Source of the DNA: Papaver somniferum
Lineage: Eukaryota > Streptophyta > Magnoliopsida > Ranunculales > Papaveraceae
DNA: 64,000 nt
Direction: 5' to 3'
NCBI RefSeq assembly: GCF_003573695.1
Contig: NC_039359.1
Span: 77,700,783-77,764,782 of the forward strand
The translations under genes and the position numbers were made by a program. The notes under the pieces are model-generated. The model made no database searches, was not told where the DNA came from, and saw only the letters and a program-made list of their open reading frames with translations. This document shows, piece by piece, positions 23,775-35,906 of the stretch (positions within the stretch are counted from its first letter, which is position 1; each line of letters starts with the position of its first letter).

Positions 23775-24306
23775 TTCTCTTCTCTTATATCTTGTGTAGA
23801 TATCACGAACCTATGTATTCTGCATCTTCCCAATGATTGCTAATATTTGAGGGTTTGAAGTTAAGGCTATTTATTTTTGTGAAAATTTCTTGGTTATTAA
23901 TAAAAAGTTTTCGGTAGATAATCGTTTTCTGGTTTCAACTCTTTTTGATTATAAAGATAAAGGTGACAGCTCAAGTAACTATAATTAGTTACTAGGGAAT
24001 ACTTTTTATCTTTAAAAATAGTAAAGAAAATACTCAAAAAATAATGAGGGGATTTTTGAGAAATTAATGATTTGAAAGCAACTGGGAGAATTTGGTCGAG
24101 GACTAATGATCTTAATTTTACGTGGAGTTGTAGAGGAAAGTTTCAATTTAATTCCTTATGTTGAATCAGATCCACTGAGTAACTCGGTGAAAACTTGATG
24201 ATGTCATCTGAATCATATATATACATGATAAAGAAAGTAATACTAAGACATACTGTGATAATCCATCCTTAAGTTGATGGCTTGTAAAACTGATGCTTAC
24301 TGTTGT
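23775..24306. other. Probable LINE 5' UTR or flank
   Basis: AT-rich non-coding sequence between the LINE ORF1 start and the next LTR. I cannot place the LINE 5' end within it and see no gene. Confidence 0.4.
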
Positions 24307-24489
24307 TGATGGTAGTTTTTAGCATAGGGTTAAAATCGTAAAACCTTACATATGACACGACATCACTACGACCACTAGCGCATTCATTAAAGCATTCAAC
24401 ATGCCTACGTAAGAATTACCAGGGTACCTTTTTTTTATATACATGTGTCATGTTCCACGACAGAACCCTTAGTATTGACCGTACTAAAC

Positions 24490-25905
24490 CCTAATTCTCA
24501 CGCCACCGTGCCAATGGCAAACCATGCCATCTACGTCTCCGCGCCAAGGCATGCCAACCATGCCAGCTGCACCACCATGCCAATGGAAAACCATGCCAGC
24601 CACGTCTCCGCCCCAAGGCATGCCAACCATGCCAGCCGCACCACACGTGCCAATGGCAAGCCATGCCAGCCACGTCTTCGCGCAAAGGCATGCCAACCAT
24701 GCCAGCCGCACCACCGTGCCAATGACAAACCATGCCAGCCACGTCTCCGCGCCAAGGAATTCCAACCATGCCAGCCGCACAACCGTTCCATCCATATCTC
24801 CGAGCCAAGGCATGCCAACCATACCAGCCGCACCACATGTGCAAATGGCATGATGTGCCAGCCACATCTCCGCGCCAAGGCATGCCAACCATGCCAGCCA
24901 CGTCTCCACGCCAAGGCATGCCAACCATGCCAGCCATGCCTCCCCGCCAATGGAAAACCATGCCAGCCACGTCTCCGCCCCAAGGCATGCCAACCATGCC
25001 GCCGCCGCACCACACGTGCCAATGGGAAGCCATGCCAGCCACGTCTTCGCGCAAAGGCATGCCAACCATGCCAGCCGCACCACCGTGCCAACGACAAACC
25101 ATGCCAGCCACGTCTCCGCGCCAAGGAATTCCAACCATGCCAGCCGCACAACCGTTCCATCCACATCTCCGAGCCAAGGCATGCCAACCATACCAGCCGC
25201 ACCACATGTGCAAATGGCATGACGTGCCAGCCACATCTCCGCGCCAAGGCATGCCAACCATGCCAGCCACGTCTCCACGCCAAGGCATGCCAACCATGCC
25301 AGCCATGCCTCCGTGCCAATGGAAAACCATGCCAGCCACGTCTCCGCGCCAAGGCATGCAAACCATGCTAGCCGCGCCTCTGTGCCAATAACAAAACATG
25401 CCAGCCACGTCTCCGCGCCAAGGCATGCCAACCATGCCAGCCGCGCTACCTTGCCAATGGCACACCATGTCAGCCACGTCTCCGCGCCAAGGCATGCCAA
25501 CCATGCCAGCCGCGCCACTGTTCCAATGGAAAACCATGCCAGCAACGTCTCCGCGCCAAGGCATGCCAACCATGCCAGCCGCGCCACCTTGCCAATGGCA
25601 AACCATGCCAGCCACGTCTCCGCGCCAAGGCATGCCAACCATGCCAGCCGCGCCACTGTTCCAATGGAAAACCATGCCAGCAACGTCTCCGCGCCAAGGC
25701 ATGCCAACCATGCCAGCCGCGCCACCTTGCCAATGGCAAACCATGCCAGCCACGTCTTCGCGCCAATGCATGCCAACCATGCCAGCCGCACCACCGTGCC
25801 AATGGAAAACCATGCCAACCACGTCTCCGCGCCAAGGTATGCCGACCATGCCAGCCGCGCCACCGTGCCAATGGCAAACCATGCCAGCTACGTATCCATG
25901 CCAAA
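24490..25905. repeat. 69 bp minisatellite, about 20 units, LTR copy 1
   Basis: Units begin CGTCTCCGCGCCAAGGCATG and recur every 69 bp (for example 25408 and 25477). 69 is a multiple of three and the consensus lacks stop codons on both strands, so all six frames stay open for hundreds of codons. Higher-order structure is visible: a 369 bp block (from 24673, again from 25042) and a 138 bp dimer (from about 25501, again from 25639). The long frames are a consequence of the repeat, not evidence of genes. Confidence 0.93.
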
Positions 25906-25949
25906 TCCATGTCGGCCCTACTACATGTCGTTGGCTTCCAAAACGAAGG

Positions 25950-27010
25950 GTTTAACAATCAACGGCCACCCTTCCATTTAAGATGCAAATCTTAGCCGTT
26001 CAAGGTCGCCAGCTAACGCGTGGTAACATTTGGCCTAATGTCAAGTCCTAATTTTGGCCGCGCCCAAACTATGCCAAAACTCTAGATTTTAGCCGCGCCT
26101 AAAATATGCCCAAATTCTATCTTGGCCACGCCTAAATCATGCGATGACCGGCCTTTACTTCACGGCTACCAACAATCAACGACCACCCTTCCATCTAAGA
26201 TGCAAATATTAGCCGTCCAAGGTCGCCAGCTAACGCGTGGTAACCTTTGTCCTAACGCCAAGCCCCAATTTTGGTCGCGCCCAAACTATGCCAAAACCCT
26301 AGTTTTTAGCCGCGCCTAAACTATGTCAAAATCCTTGCTTGGCCACGCCTTAACTATGCCAGCCGCACCACCTCTTCCAATGGCATGTCGTTCAATATTT
26401 CCGCGCCAAGGCATGCCAACCGTTCCACATGTGCCAATGGCATACCGTGTCAGCCGCATATCCACACCAAGGCATGCCAACCATGTCACATGTTCCAATG
26501 GCATGCCGTGCAACATTTCCGCACCAAGGCATGCCAACCATGCCGCATGTGCCAACGGCATGCCGCGCCACATCTCCGCTCCCAAATCATACCAACCATG
26601 CCGGCGCTCCACATGTGCCAATGTCATGCCAGCCACATCTCCGCGCCAAGGCATGCCAGCCACACCGTTGTGCCAAAGCCATGCCAGCCTTTCTCTATGT
26701 CGTTGGCTGCCAAAACGAAGGGTTGCGACAATCAACGGCCACCCTTCCATTTAAGATGCAGATCTTAGCCGTCCAAGGTCACCAGCTAACGCATGGCGAC
26801 CTTTGGCCCAACGTCAAGCCCTAATTTTGGCCGCGCCCAAACTATGCCAAAACCCTAGTTATTGGTCGCGCCTAAACTATGCCAAAATCCAAGCTTGGCC
26901 ACACCTAACCATGTCAAATCCATGTCGGTCATGCTTTCATGCCTATGGCTACCAAACGAAGGGTTGCAATAATAAATGACTACCTTTCCTCTCAAGATGC
27001 AAATCTCGAC
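25950..27010. repeat. Dispersed longer LTR unit, four copies, with second minisatellite block
   Basis: A unit with CACCCTTCCATTTAAGATGC, then a GCCGT(C/T)CAAGGTCGCCAGCTAACG-like word, then GGCCGCGCCCAAACTATGCC recurs near 25965, 26184, 26739 and (degenerate) 26979. Between the second and third copies lies a diverged minisatellite block (about 26340-26720) with CATGTGCCAATGGCATGCC. Confidence 0.82.
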
Positions 27011-28704
27011 CGTCGAGGGTCACCACCGAGCCGGCAAGTCTCCCAAGCTCAAATTTCCAAATAGCAACAACATGCTACATGTTTTCCACGAAAACACTCG
27101 AGACATCAACACATGTCACAAACTGGAGGATGTTCATTAGGGTATTGGTTTGGCAGTTTATAGCGTGCGGCATACACTACGCCCGTTACAAGATAGTGTC
27201 ATAAGAATGAGGCGGTTAGTAAATACAGGGAGTGATGGTGAAACGCTTTCCTTCATTATGGAACATCAATTCTAGGCGTTACCAGTTACCACCTCCTCCC
27301 ATTTACTCATCTGTTTCCATTTCTTACAAGATCAGAGTACGTTTCACTTCGACTTGTATAAATCGGTCTTACCTATTACCAACGAACAACAAGTTTTGGT
27401 CAGGAGCATACAACACTCAGAAATCACCTGTTAGCTTTCACATCTGTTAGCTTACGCTTTCTGATACAAGTCAAAACAACCACTCTTCCAGAATCAACTA
27501 TTCTGGTCTCAACACTTTCTTCGCTTCCCTCCCCAAAACCAACCCTTCTCCTTCACTTTGTGACCGAAGAAAGTCTGGAACGGCCATTTCTTGGTTTAGG
27601 CCGTATTTTTACAGATTGATCTCTCGAATCTAAAGTACTTCCTTGCAGTACATTGTTTAGGGTTTATACTCGTTTCTCACCCACAACACACGAAATTACC
27701 AAAACCAGCAGAAACTGTTTTCACCCTCAAACAATTGGCGACCATAGTGGGAAATTGATCTTTCTGTTACAATGTCAATTTTCAATCCTTGATCTCATAC
27801 TTTGACCCAGACATCAGGGCGGTATAAGCAAACGATCCACTCATGGATTGACGACTCAGTTACCAGACGGCCCGGTTACCAGTCTTGACACGACAAGGGA
27901 TGACTGGGGACTTCCCAGAGGTTAGAAGAAAACGATCCTCCCAGGGATCGACGACTCGGTTATCAGGTGACTCAGGGACGGCCGGGAACTTTCCACGATC
28001 ACGGCAGCGCTTCCCACAAAACTCGGATTTGCACCCGGAAGATCCATTTCTCGTTAGGAGATCCGAAAAACCGAGTAAGTCTTGCTAGACAAAATATATG
28101 GTCTACTACTTCAAATTTTCACAAGGGAGATAAAAACCGATAGCCATATTATTCCCATGTTTCATTTCATGCTTTCTACTGTCGCACAACATTTACAATT
28201 ATATGACTTTCCTTTGGTACTCATGCTACTTATAATCATAACCAAAAAACATTATTATTCTAAAACAGTTCATTCCAAATAATAATCCAAAAACCTCATA
28301 GATAACAATTATCTATCAATTCAAATCAAACCATAAACCAGGCGCTTTGTTTGACTTAAAAAAAGAGAGGAAAACCCTAACGCCCGGTTCTTCGTGGAAT
28401 CAGTCATCTACCCCTACGTACCTACTTTGCATAATAATGATTACCCGTCACTATTCATGAGGTAGACGACGTTACTACGGTGATACTCGAAAATGAATTG
28501 TTTATGATGAATTATTTCTACAAGTTTATGAAAGGAATACCTATGGTTAGGGTTTGCACCAGTTTAGAAGAACAATATTTCTACAGATTTATGGAAGGCA
28601 TACTTATGGCTAGGGTTTGCACCAACACAAGAAAAACAAGAAAATAAATTGAAAGAGAAACGCTGGAGTACATACCTGGAATATGATTGCGCACTTTATT
28701 GCTA

Positions 28705-28830
28705 TCGCGCCACGCCAAGCCGAAGCCGTGCCAAGCCAGCGCCGTGCCAAGACAACAGTCCGCGCCACTCCAAGCCAGCGTACATGCCAAGCCAGCGTCC
28801 ACGCCAAGCCAGCGCCCATTCCAAGCCTAT
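28705..28830. repeat. Short minisatellite CGCCAAGCCAGCG
   Basis: Degenerate units of about 18-21 bp built on CATGCCAAGCCAGCG. The words resemble the LTR minisatellite (GCCAAGGCATGCC). Confidence 0.7.
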
Positions 28831-29239
28831 CCAGGGCTAACAACTTGCATATTTCCAGCGTTAACAACATGCATCCCTTCCAACTGACATCTTGCATCCT
28901 TCCAGCGCTAACAGCTTTCCTCTTCCCAGCACCACCATCTTTCATCCTTCCAGCGTTGCTCTTGAACGCTCAGTAGAAAGAAATCAGCAACCCCCTGAGT
29001 CCATAGGATTCTCTTCCTGTCAGGAGATGCATGATTTATGGGGACTTCGCCCAAAAAATCGTGCAGTCTATGATGAAACATTTACAAGAGATTCTTTATT
29101 TTCTCAAGGCGCAACGTCAAGACATATTTGCAGCCCTCAACCGCGTTGCGTCAGGAAAGCATTTATTTTCAGCCAGGAATCCATTCCCAAACCCCTACCT
29201 CTCTTGAAAATCACGATAGATGGAACTGGGGACTCCTAA

Positions 29240-29410
29240 CCACTGTTCGCTTGAAGGGTGTCCAGTTTGACATCACATTGATTGATGCAGCCTCTCTACT
29301 TCAACGTCCTCTATTAGCGGCTCCGCTTCAACGTTCTCTCATCAGCCGCTCCGCTTTAACGTTCGCTCCAGCAGCCGCTCCGCTTCAGCATTCTCTCCAT
29401 AAGCTGCTCC
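29240..29410. repeat. Short minisatellite of about 30 bp units
   Basis: Four or five degenerate units built on GCCGCTCCGCTTCAACGTTC. Confidence 0.7.
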
Positions 29411-31324
29411 AGGATCCGAAGCCGAAGCTTTAGCGTTTGTCTTCTTAAGTTTCAACATCCTCTCCAAGAGCCGAAGCTGCTTCAACTCCACTTCCTCCTG
29501 CCAAGGATCGTACCGTGGCCACCACTCCTTCCTGCAAAGGGTCGTACCACCATGCTCCCCATGTCAAGGATCATGATCGCATCCAGCCAATCTTCGTAGT
29601 CATGACCTCCTTTTGATCCATCCCGCCAAAACTCATGATCGTGGACAGTTTGATCGCTTACGTATCCATCCAATCCTTTTACTTCCATGGATGCCCATAA
29701 AATTCCATCCAACCTACTTTTTTACCACGACAATGTAGTCTCTTCTGATTACATCTGCTACCAAAAATTGTTGCCACTCATTTGTTGATACCATCCAGAG
29801 CTTCACCACAGCAGCAATCGCTACAAAGATGAAAACATGTAAACCATACTTGGGGACTGAGGATATACACGGAATCCCTTCACTGTGAAAGCTCAGAAGA
29901 CACAGTCAACCAAAAGGACATAGCCACAACAAGGTCATTTACTCTTCGAGGGTGCAGCGCAAGAATATCATCACCTCTCTGTCTAGAAGACTCCTTCAAC
30001 ACTTTACGAGACCGCGGAGGATCCCAAGCCTGCTTATAGGAAAACAACTTCAGAAACTAAAGAAAATGCGACTAACTGGGGAATGCTCATCGCAGTCCAT
30101 CCCGACGACCATCAAAGACTCATGAGATAACTCCAGAGACGCAGCTGAAAAAAATTCTTGAAGAAACAGAGGGATCCATGATAAACAACATAACTCTCTC
30201 ATTCCTACCTCTTCGCTATCTAGAATATTTCGTCCATGTGATATCCTGAGCATCCCATCGTCACATCCAGAAGAGTACAATAAGCTTTATAAAATCCCGT
30301 GGGCATGGATTCAAGGCGATGCAATGAAAGTAGGCTACACATGGGGACTACCATCATGGGACGCTTTCACCCCCCTCACCCTGATTATTTCTGATTTCAA
30401 CATCATCACTGCCAAAGTTTTACGAGCCGCGGGAATTTCTCAATATAAATCCGTACATATGCATCGAATACTCCAAAAGCACGCCACGAAGATACATTCA
30501 CATGTGCGTCCATGCCATCGGATCTAACGGAAATATAACTGGGGACTGCTCAGCGCATCACATTCCATACGGTAGCCCAAGATTCAAAATCTGGTTCAAA
30601 CGATGTCTCTTGGAACAACTCATCTATTTCATCATGTGGATTCGAAATATTTCTACCATACAATCATCCACAACATATTATCATCGCGATCAGAAGGTCC
30701 AGACACTGAACAACCTAAAGTCAAGGATGGACCGACAACGCAACCACAATCTGCAAGATTAGCCCTGACATGATCGTTGCCGAGCATATATTTCATCCAT
30801 CCATCCCAAGAATGCAATGGAGTTTGGTAAATTTTGGAATCCACTGGAGAGACACTGCAGATGGTAGCACGGATCTTGACGAACAACAGAAAACGGAAGA
30901 AGGTCGATACCTCTTTTCATGAAGAAGGAGTTTCTAGAGTTTATTCAGAATAAAGATTCCTTCTTGCTCCATGAACGAGAATAGATGACTGGGCGCGACT
31001 ATGCAACCTCGGGCCCGCAACATCCCTCTTGAATTCTTCCTGAATTTTATTGTCGCGCTTTTTTCACCTACCTAACGAGCTTAAAAGCTAAATATTCCCG
31101 TGTAAGGAGATAGGAAATTCTTTTACGGTCATATGGAGGGGCGGACCATCCAAATCCGAGTTCGTACGAGAATTCTACAACTATTTTAGTAAGGAGCGCT
31201 AATTGGGGTTTCAGAATCCCAAACCCTTATTTCGACAAAGTTGCCAGGCGTCATCACCACCGTTTGGTGGCCGAATATCCAGCGCCATCACCACCATTTG
31301 ATTGCCGAATTTCAAGCGTCATCA

Positions 31325-31450
31325 CCATTTCCTCCATTCCAAGCCGACCAATGTTGAAGGCTCCATTCCAAGACGACCTATGCTGACAACTCCATTCCAA
31401 GCCGACCAATGCTGACGGCTCCATTCTAAGCCGACCAACGCCAACGCTCC
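31325..31450. repeat. Short minisatellite of about 29 bp units
   Basis: Four or five units built on CTCCATTCCAAGCCGACCAA, followed by a GCTGAC-like end. Confidence 0.75.
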
Positions 31451-31745
31451 ATTTCACGCCAAGTCTATGCTAGCGGCTCCCTTCCAAGATGATGCCAACA
31501 GTCTGCATCTCAACCAACAACCGCCTCTACCATTTCACGGTCTAGCCAGCAACACCACAAGTAGAACTTACACAATTCCTCCAACACAAGAATCACGAAT
31601 TCTCGTTACCTCTCGAAAAAGGTTAGTCGGGTCTTCCTGGCCATCTTTTCATGACTTGCCATTTCGATTTTGTCCTTGCATGTATCCATCTTATGCTTAC
31701 CTCGCAACAATGCTCCTTCTCCGAGATAAGCAGGGGACTTAATAT

Positions 31746-34700
31746 TGATGGTGGTTTTCAGCTTAGGGTTAAAATCATAAAACCTTACATCTGACATGAC
31801 GTCACTACGACCACTAACGTATTTATTGAATCATTCAACATGCGTACGTAAGGATTACCAGGGTACCTTTTTTTTGTACATGTGTCATGTTCCACGACTG
31901 AACCCTTAGTATTGACCATACTAAACCCTAATTATCACGCCGCCGTGCCAATGGCAAACCATGCCAGCCACGTCTCCGCGCCAAGGCATGCCAACCATGC
32001 CAGCTGCAACACCGTGCAAATGGAAAATCATGCCAGCCACGCCTCCACGCCAAGGCAATCCAACCATGCCAGCCGCACCACACGTGCCAATGGAAAGCCA
32101 TGCCAGCCACGTCTCCGCGCCAAGGCATGCCAACCATGCCAGCCGCAGCACTGTGCCAATGGCAAACCATGCCAGTCGCGTCTCCGCGTCAAGGCATTCC
32201 AACCATTCCAGCTGCACCACAGTTCCAATGGAAAACCGTGCCAGCCATATCTCCGCGCCAAAGCATGCTAACCATGCCAGCCGCACCACATGTGCCAATG
32301 ACATGCCGTACCAGCCACATATCCGCGCCAAGGCATGCCAACCATACCAGCCGCACCACATGTGCCAATGGCAAGTCGTTCCAGCCACATCTCCGATCCA
32401 AGGCAAGCCAACCATGCCAGCCGTACCACACGTGCCAATGGAAAACCATGACAGCAACGTATCCGCGCCAAGGAATGCCAACCATGCCAGCCACTTCTCC
32501 GCGCCAAGGCATGACAACCATTCCAGCCGCGCCTTCGTGCCAATGGAAAACCATGCCAGCCATGTCCCCGCGCCAAGGCATGTCAACCATTCCAGTCGCG
32601 CTACCGTGTCAATGGCAAACCATTCCAACCACGTCTGCGCGCCAAGGCATGCCAACCATGCCAGCCGCGCCACCGTGCCATTGGCAAACCATTCCAGCCA
32701 CGTCTCCGCTCCAAGGCATGCCAACCATGCCAGCCACGTCTCTGCGAAAGGAATGACAACCATGCCAGCCGCGCCACCGTGCCAATGGAAAACCATGCCA
32801 TCCACGTCTTCGCGCCAAGACATGTTGACCATGCCAGCCGCGCCACCGTGCCAATGGCAAACCATGCCAGCTACGTCTCCATGCCAAATCCATGTCGACC
32901 CTACCATATGTCGTTGGATGCCAAAACAAAGGGTTGCAACAATCAACGGCCACCCTTCCATCTAAGATGCAAATCTTAGCCGTTCAAGATCGCCAGCTAA
33001 TGCGTGGTAACCTTTGGCCCAACGTCAAGCCCTAATTTTGGCCGCGCCCAAACTATGCCAAAACCCTAGTTTTTGGACGCGCCTAAACTATGCCAAAATC
33101 CTAGCTTGGCCACGCCTAAATCATGCCATGACCGACCTTTCCTTCACGGCTGCCAAAACGAAGTGTTATAACAATCAACGGCCACCCTTCCATCTAAGAT
33201 GCAAATCTTAGCCGTCCAAGGTCGCCAGTAACGCGTGGTAACCTTTGTCCCAATGCCAACCCCCAATTTTGGTCGCGCCCAAACTATGCCAAAACCCTAG
33301 TTTTTGGCCGCGCCTAAACTATGTCAAAATCCTAGCTTGGATACGCCTAAACCATGCCAGCCGCACCACCTGTGCCAATGGCATGCCGTGCAACCTTTCC
33401 GCGCCAAGGCATGCTAACCGTGCCACATGTGCCAATGGCATGCCGTGTCAGCCGCATCTCCACGCCAAGGCATGCCAGCCACACCACATGTGCCAATAGA
33501 ATTCCGTGCAACCTTTCCGTGCCAATGCATGCCAACCGTGTCACATGTTCCAATGGCATGTCGTGTCAGCCGCATCTCCACGCCAAGGCATGCCAACTAT
33601 GCCACATGTGCCAATGGCATGTCGAGCAACCTTTCTGCGCCATGGCATGCCAACCATGCCGCATGTGCCAACGGAATGCCGCGCCACATCTCCCTGCCCA
33701 AAACATACCAACCATGCCGGCGCTCCACATGTGCCAATGGCATGCCAGCCACATCTCTGCGCCAAGGCATGCCAACCATGCCAGCCGCACCGCTGTGCCA
33801 AAGACATGCCAGCCTTTCTCCATGTCGTTGGCTTCCAAAAAGAAGGGTTGCGACAACCAACGACCACCCTTCCATTAAAGATGCAGATCTTATCCGTCCA
33901 AGGTCACCATCTAACGCCTGGCGACCTTTGGCCCAACGCCAAGCCCTAATTTTGGCTGCCCCCAATTTATGCTAAAACCCTAGTTCTTGGCTGCGCCTAA
34001 ACTATCCCAAAATCCAAGTTTGTCCACGCCTAACCATGTCAAAGCCATGCCGGCCTTGTTTTCATCCCGTTGGCTACCAAACGAAGGGTTGCACTAATAA
34101 ACGGCTACCTTTCCTCTCAAGATACAAATCTCGACCGTCGAGGGTCACCACCGAGCCGGCAAGTCTCCCAAGCTCAACTTGCCAAACAGCAACAACGTGC
34201 TACATGTTTTCCTTGAAAACACTCGAGACATCAACACATGTCACAAACTGGGGGATGTTCATTAGGGTATTGGTTCGGCGGTTTACAGCGTGCGGGGTAC
34301 ACTACGGACTCCCATTACAAGACAGTGTCATAAGAATGAAGCGGTTAGTAAATACAGGGAGTAATGGTGAAACTCTTTCCTTCATTATGGAACACCAATT
34401 CCAGGAGTTACCAGTTACCACCTCCTCCAATTTACTCATCTGTTTCTATTTCTTACGAGATCAGAGTACGTTTCACTTCGACTTGTATAAATAGGTCTTA
34501 CCTATTACCACCGAACAACAAGTTTTGGTCAGAAGCATACAACACTCAGAAATCACCTGTTAGCTTTCCCATCTGTTAGCTTATGCTTTCTGATACAAGT
34601 CAAAGAAACTACTCTTCCAGAATCAACTATTCTGTTCTCAACACTCTCTTCGCTTCCCTCCCCAAAACCAACCCTTTTCCTTCACTTTGTGACCGAAGCA

Positions 34701-34862
34701 AGTCTGGAACGGCCATTTCTTGGTTTAGGCCGGATTTGTACAGATTGATCTCTCGAATCTAATGTACTCCCTTGCAGTACATTGTTTAGGGTTTAGACTC
34801 GTTTCTCACCCACAACACACGAAATTACAAAAACCAGCAGAAATTCTTTTCACCCTCAAACA
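31746..34862 (+). repeat. 3' LTR of the Tat-like element
   Basis: 3117 bp with the same layout as the 5' LTR: minisatellite at 31935-32895 (about 14 units), the longer unit near 32950, 33182, 33865 and 34105, and a diverged minisatellite at 33350-33830. TATAAATA lies at 34486-34493. Confidence 0.82.
31935..32895. repeat. 69 bp minisatellite, about 14 units, LTR copy 2
   Basis: The same 69 bp unit as at 24490-25905 but about six units fewer, and again open in several frames on both strands. The copy-number difference between the two LTRs shows that the array changed after insertion. Confidence 0.92.
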
Positions 34863-35906
34863 ACCGTGAAGATTAGCAATCCATTGGCAGGGAGATTTTA
34901 GATTCATTCAGAGGTGATCATGGAAAATAAAAGAGAAAATGTTCTCAAAGATTTACGAAAACTAGGAAAGAAAGAATAGAAAAAGAAAAACTAATCATAA
35001 GATTTACGAAAACATAGACTGTTGATCATCGAAATTTTATTTTTTTGTTTCCTCTGTGTGATTTTGCGTCGAAAAAAGTTGGTTGATTACGCTTTACCCA
35101 CCTCAAATTTCCCGAAGACCGATATCAGGTTTTAACATGTCAACTTCCATTTGGAGTTTCCTATTCTACGGGCACCATCAATATTTAAACTTCGCTCATT
35201 TTTTCAACTTCGAGAATTAGAGTAATGCAGGGCGAACGCGTGAATAAGGAAATTTGATAACGAGTATAAGTATTATGAGAAAATATATCGATCAATATTG
35301 ATTTGATAACAAGTAGAAGTAATCGATTTCGAAGGATCACCTCAGATTTTTAACATACAATTGTAAAAATGAAACTGTGATATAACTTTTTTCAGCCACT
35401 CTTGTTTACTTTCACTGGTGTTGAGGTCAAAATCGATTTTACACTCACTCTTAGATAATATGTTGTTTCCTTTCTGTTTTTTTATTTTTATTTTTAAATA
35501 AGGAGATTTGATTCTCCCGATTGATTTTAATACATTTGTCGTCCCATGTTTGTGACTCATTCGTAGCCTGAGACGCTCCAAATTTCGTAAATATTTTCAA
35601 TACGTCTACATCTCTGATTGAACTCTACATTTCTGGTTGACCAAGAACCTTCGCCAGAGCCGCTCCATGCATCAAAAATAGAAAAAGTAAGTGGTTTCAT
35701 CCAAAAGGTAATTTTTGGATTCAAATAGACTTTACTGGTTCAAATTGCACACAACATATTATATTTTTGAAGGGGGCGTCTTTTCGTTTGACATGGTTAG
35801 GCCTATTCCTACGTACCATGTCAAAATATTTTATTTTATTTGATATACTAGGTGGTACGGAAAATGAGCTATGCTACTATGATAAAAGAGTTAAGCGATG
35901 GAATTA
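34863..35906. other. Spacer between LTR elements, no gene seen
   Basis: AT-rich non-coding sequence. Positions about 35060-35235 resemble 9060-9265 in the GDSL spacer, best around TTTGGAGTTTCCTA, an unclassified dispersed repeat. Confidence 0.5.

Larger units (their letters stand above)
24307..27733 (+). repeat. 5' LTR of the Tat-like element
   Basis: 3427 bp. It contains a 69 bp minisatellite (24490-25905), four dispersed copies of a longer unit, and a second diverged minisatellite block (26340-26720). A TATA element (TATAAATC) lies at 27357-27364, followed by the transcribed end. It is longer than the 3' LTR mainly through extra minisatellite copies. Confidence 0.82.
27734..31745 (+). other. 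Non-coding interior of the Tat-like element
   Basis: It starts with the primer-binding site (about 27735-27751) and ends with the polypurine tract (about 31731-31745). There are no gag or pol motifs. It holds three small repeat blocks (about 28705-28830, 29240-29410, 31325-31450) and seven exact GGGGACT words. It may be packaging or leader RNA plus the 3' region of a pol-less element. Confidence 0.7.
24307..34862 (+). mobile_element. Tat/Ogre-like large non-coding LTR element (LARD)
   Basis: 10556 bp with LTRs of 3427 and 3117 bp starting TGATGGT and ending CTCAAACA. A primer-binding site (TTGGCGACCATAGTGGG) follows the 5' LTR and a purine-rich GCAGGGGACTTAATA precedes the 3' LTR. The primer site resembles the TGGCGAC type of Tat/Ogre/Retand elements. 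The 4 kb interior has no gag or pol and only short frames, so the element depends on proteins from elsewhere. The flanking 5-mers (GTTGT and ACCGT) do not match, and the LTR starts differ at roughly 9% of positions by eye. It is therefore old or has recombined. Confidence 0.8.

Noticed and set aside
24445..25882. Long open frames (up to 463 codons) on both strands
   Set aside because: They overlap each other in all six frames and follow directly from a stop-free 69 bp tandem repeat, so they are not evidence of proteins. The same applies to 31921-32965.
24490..25905. CRISPR-like array of regular repeats
   Set aside because: Units are contiguous with no unique spacers, in plant DNA, inside an LTR.
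29122..29433. Short plus-strand frames in the Tat-like interior as gag remnants
   Set aside because: No gag motif is visible, and the frames cross small minisatellites.
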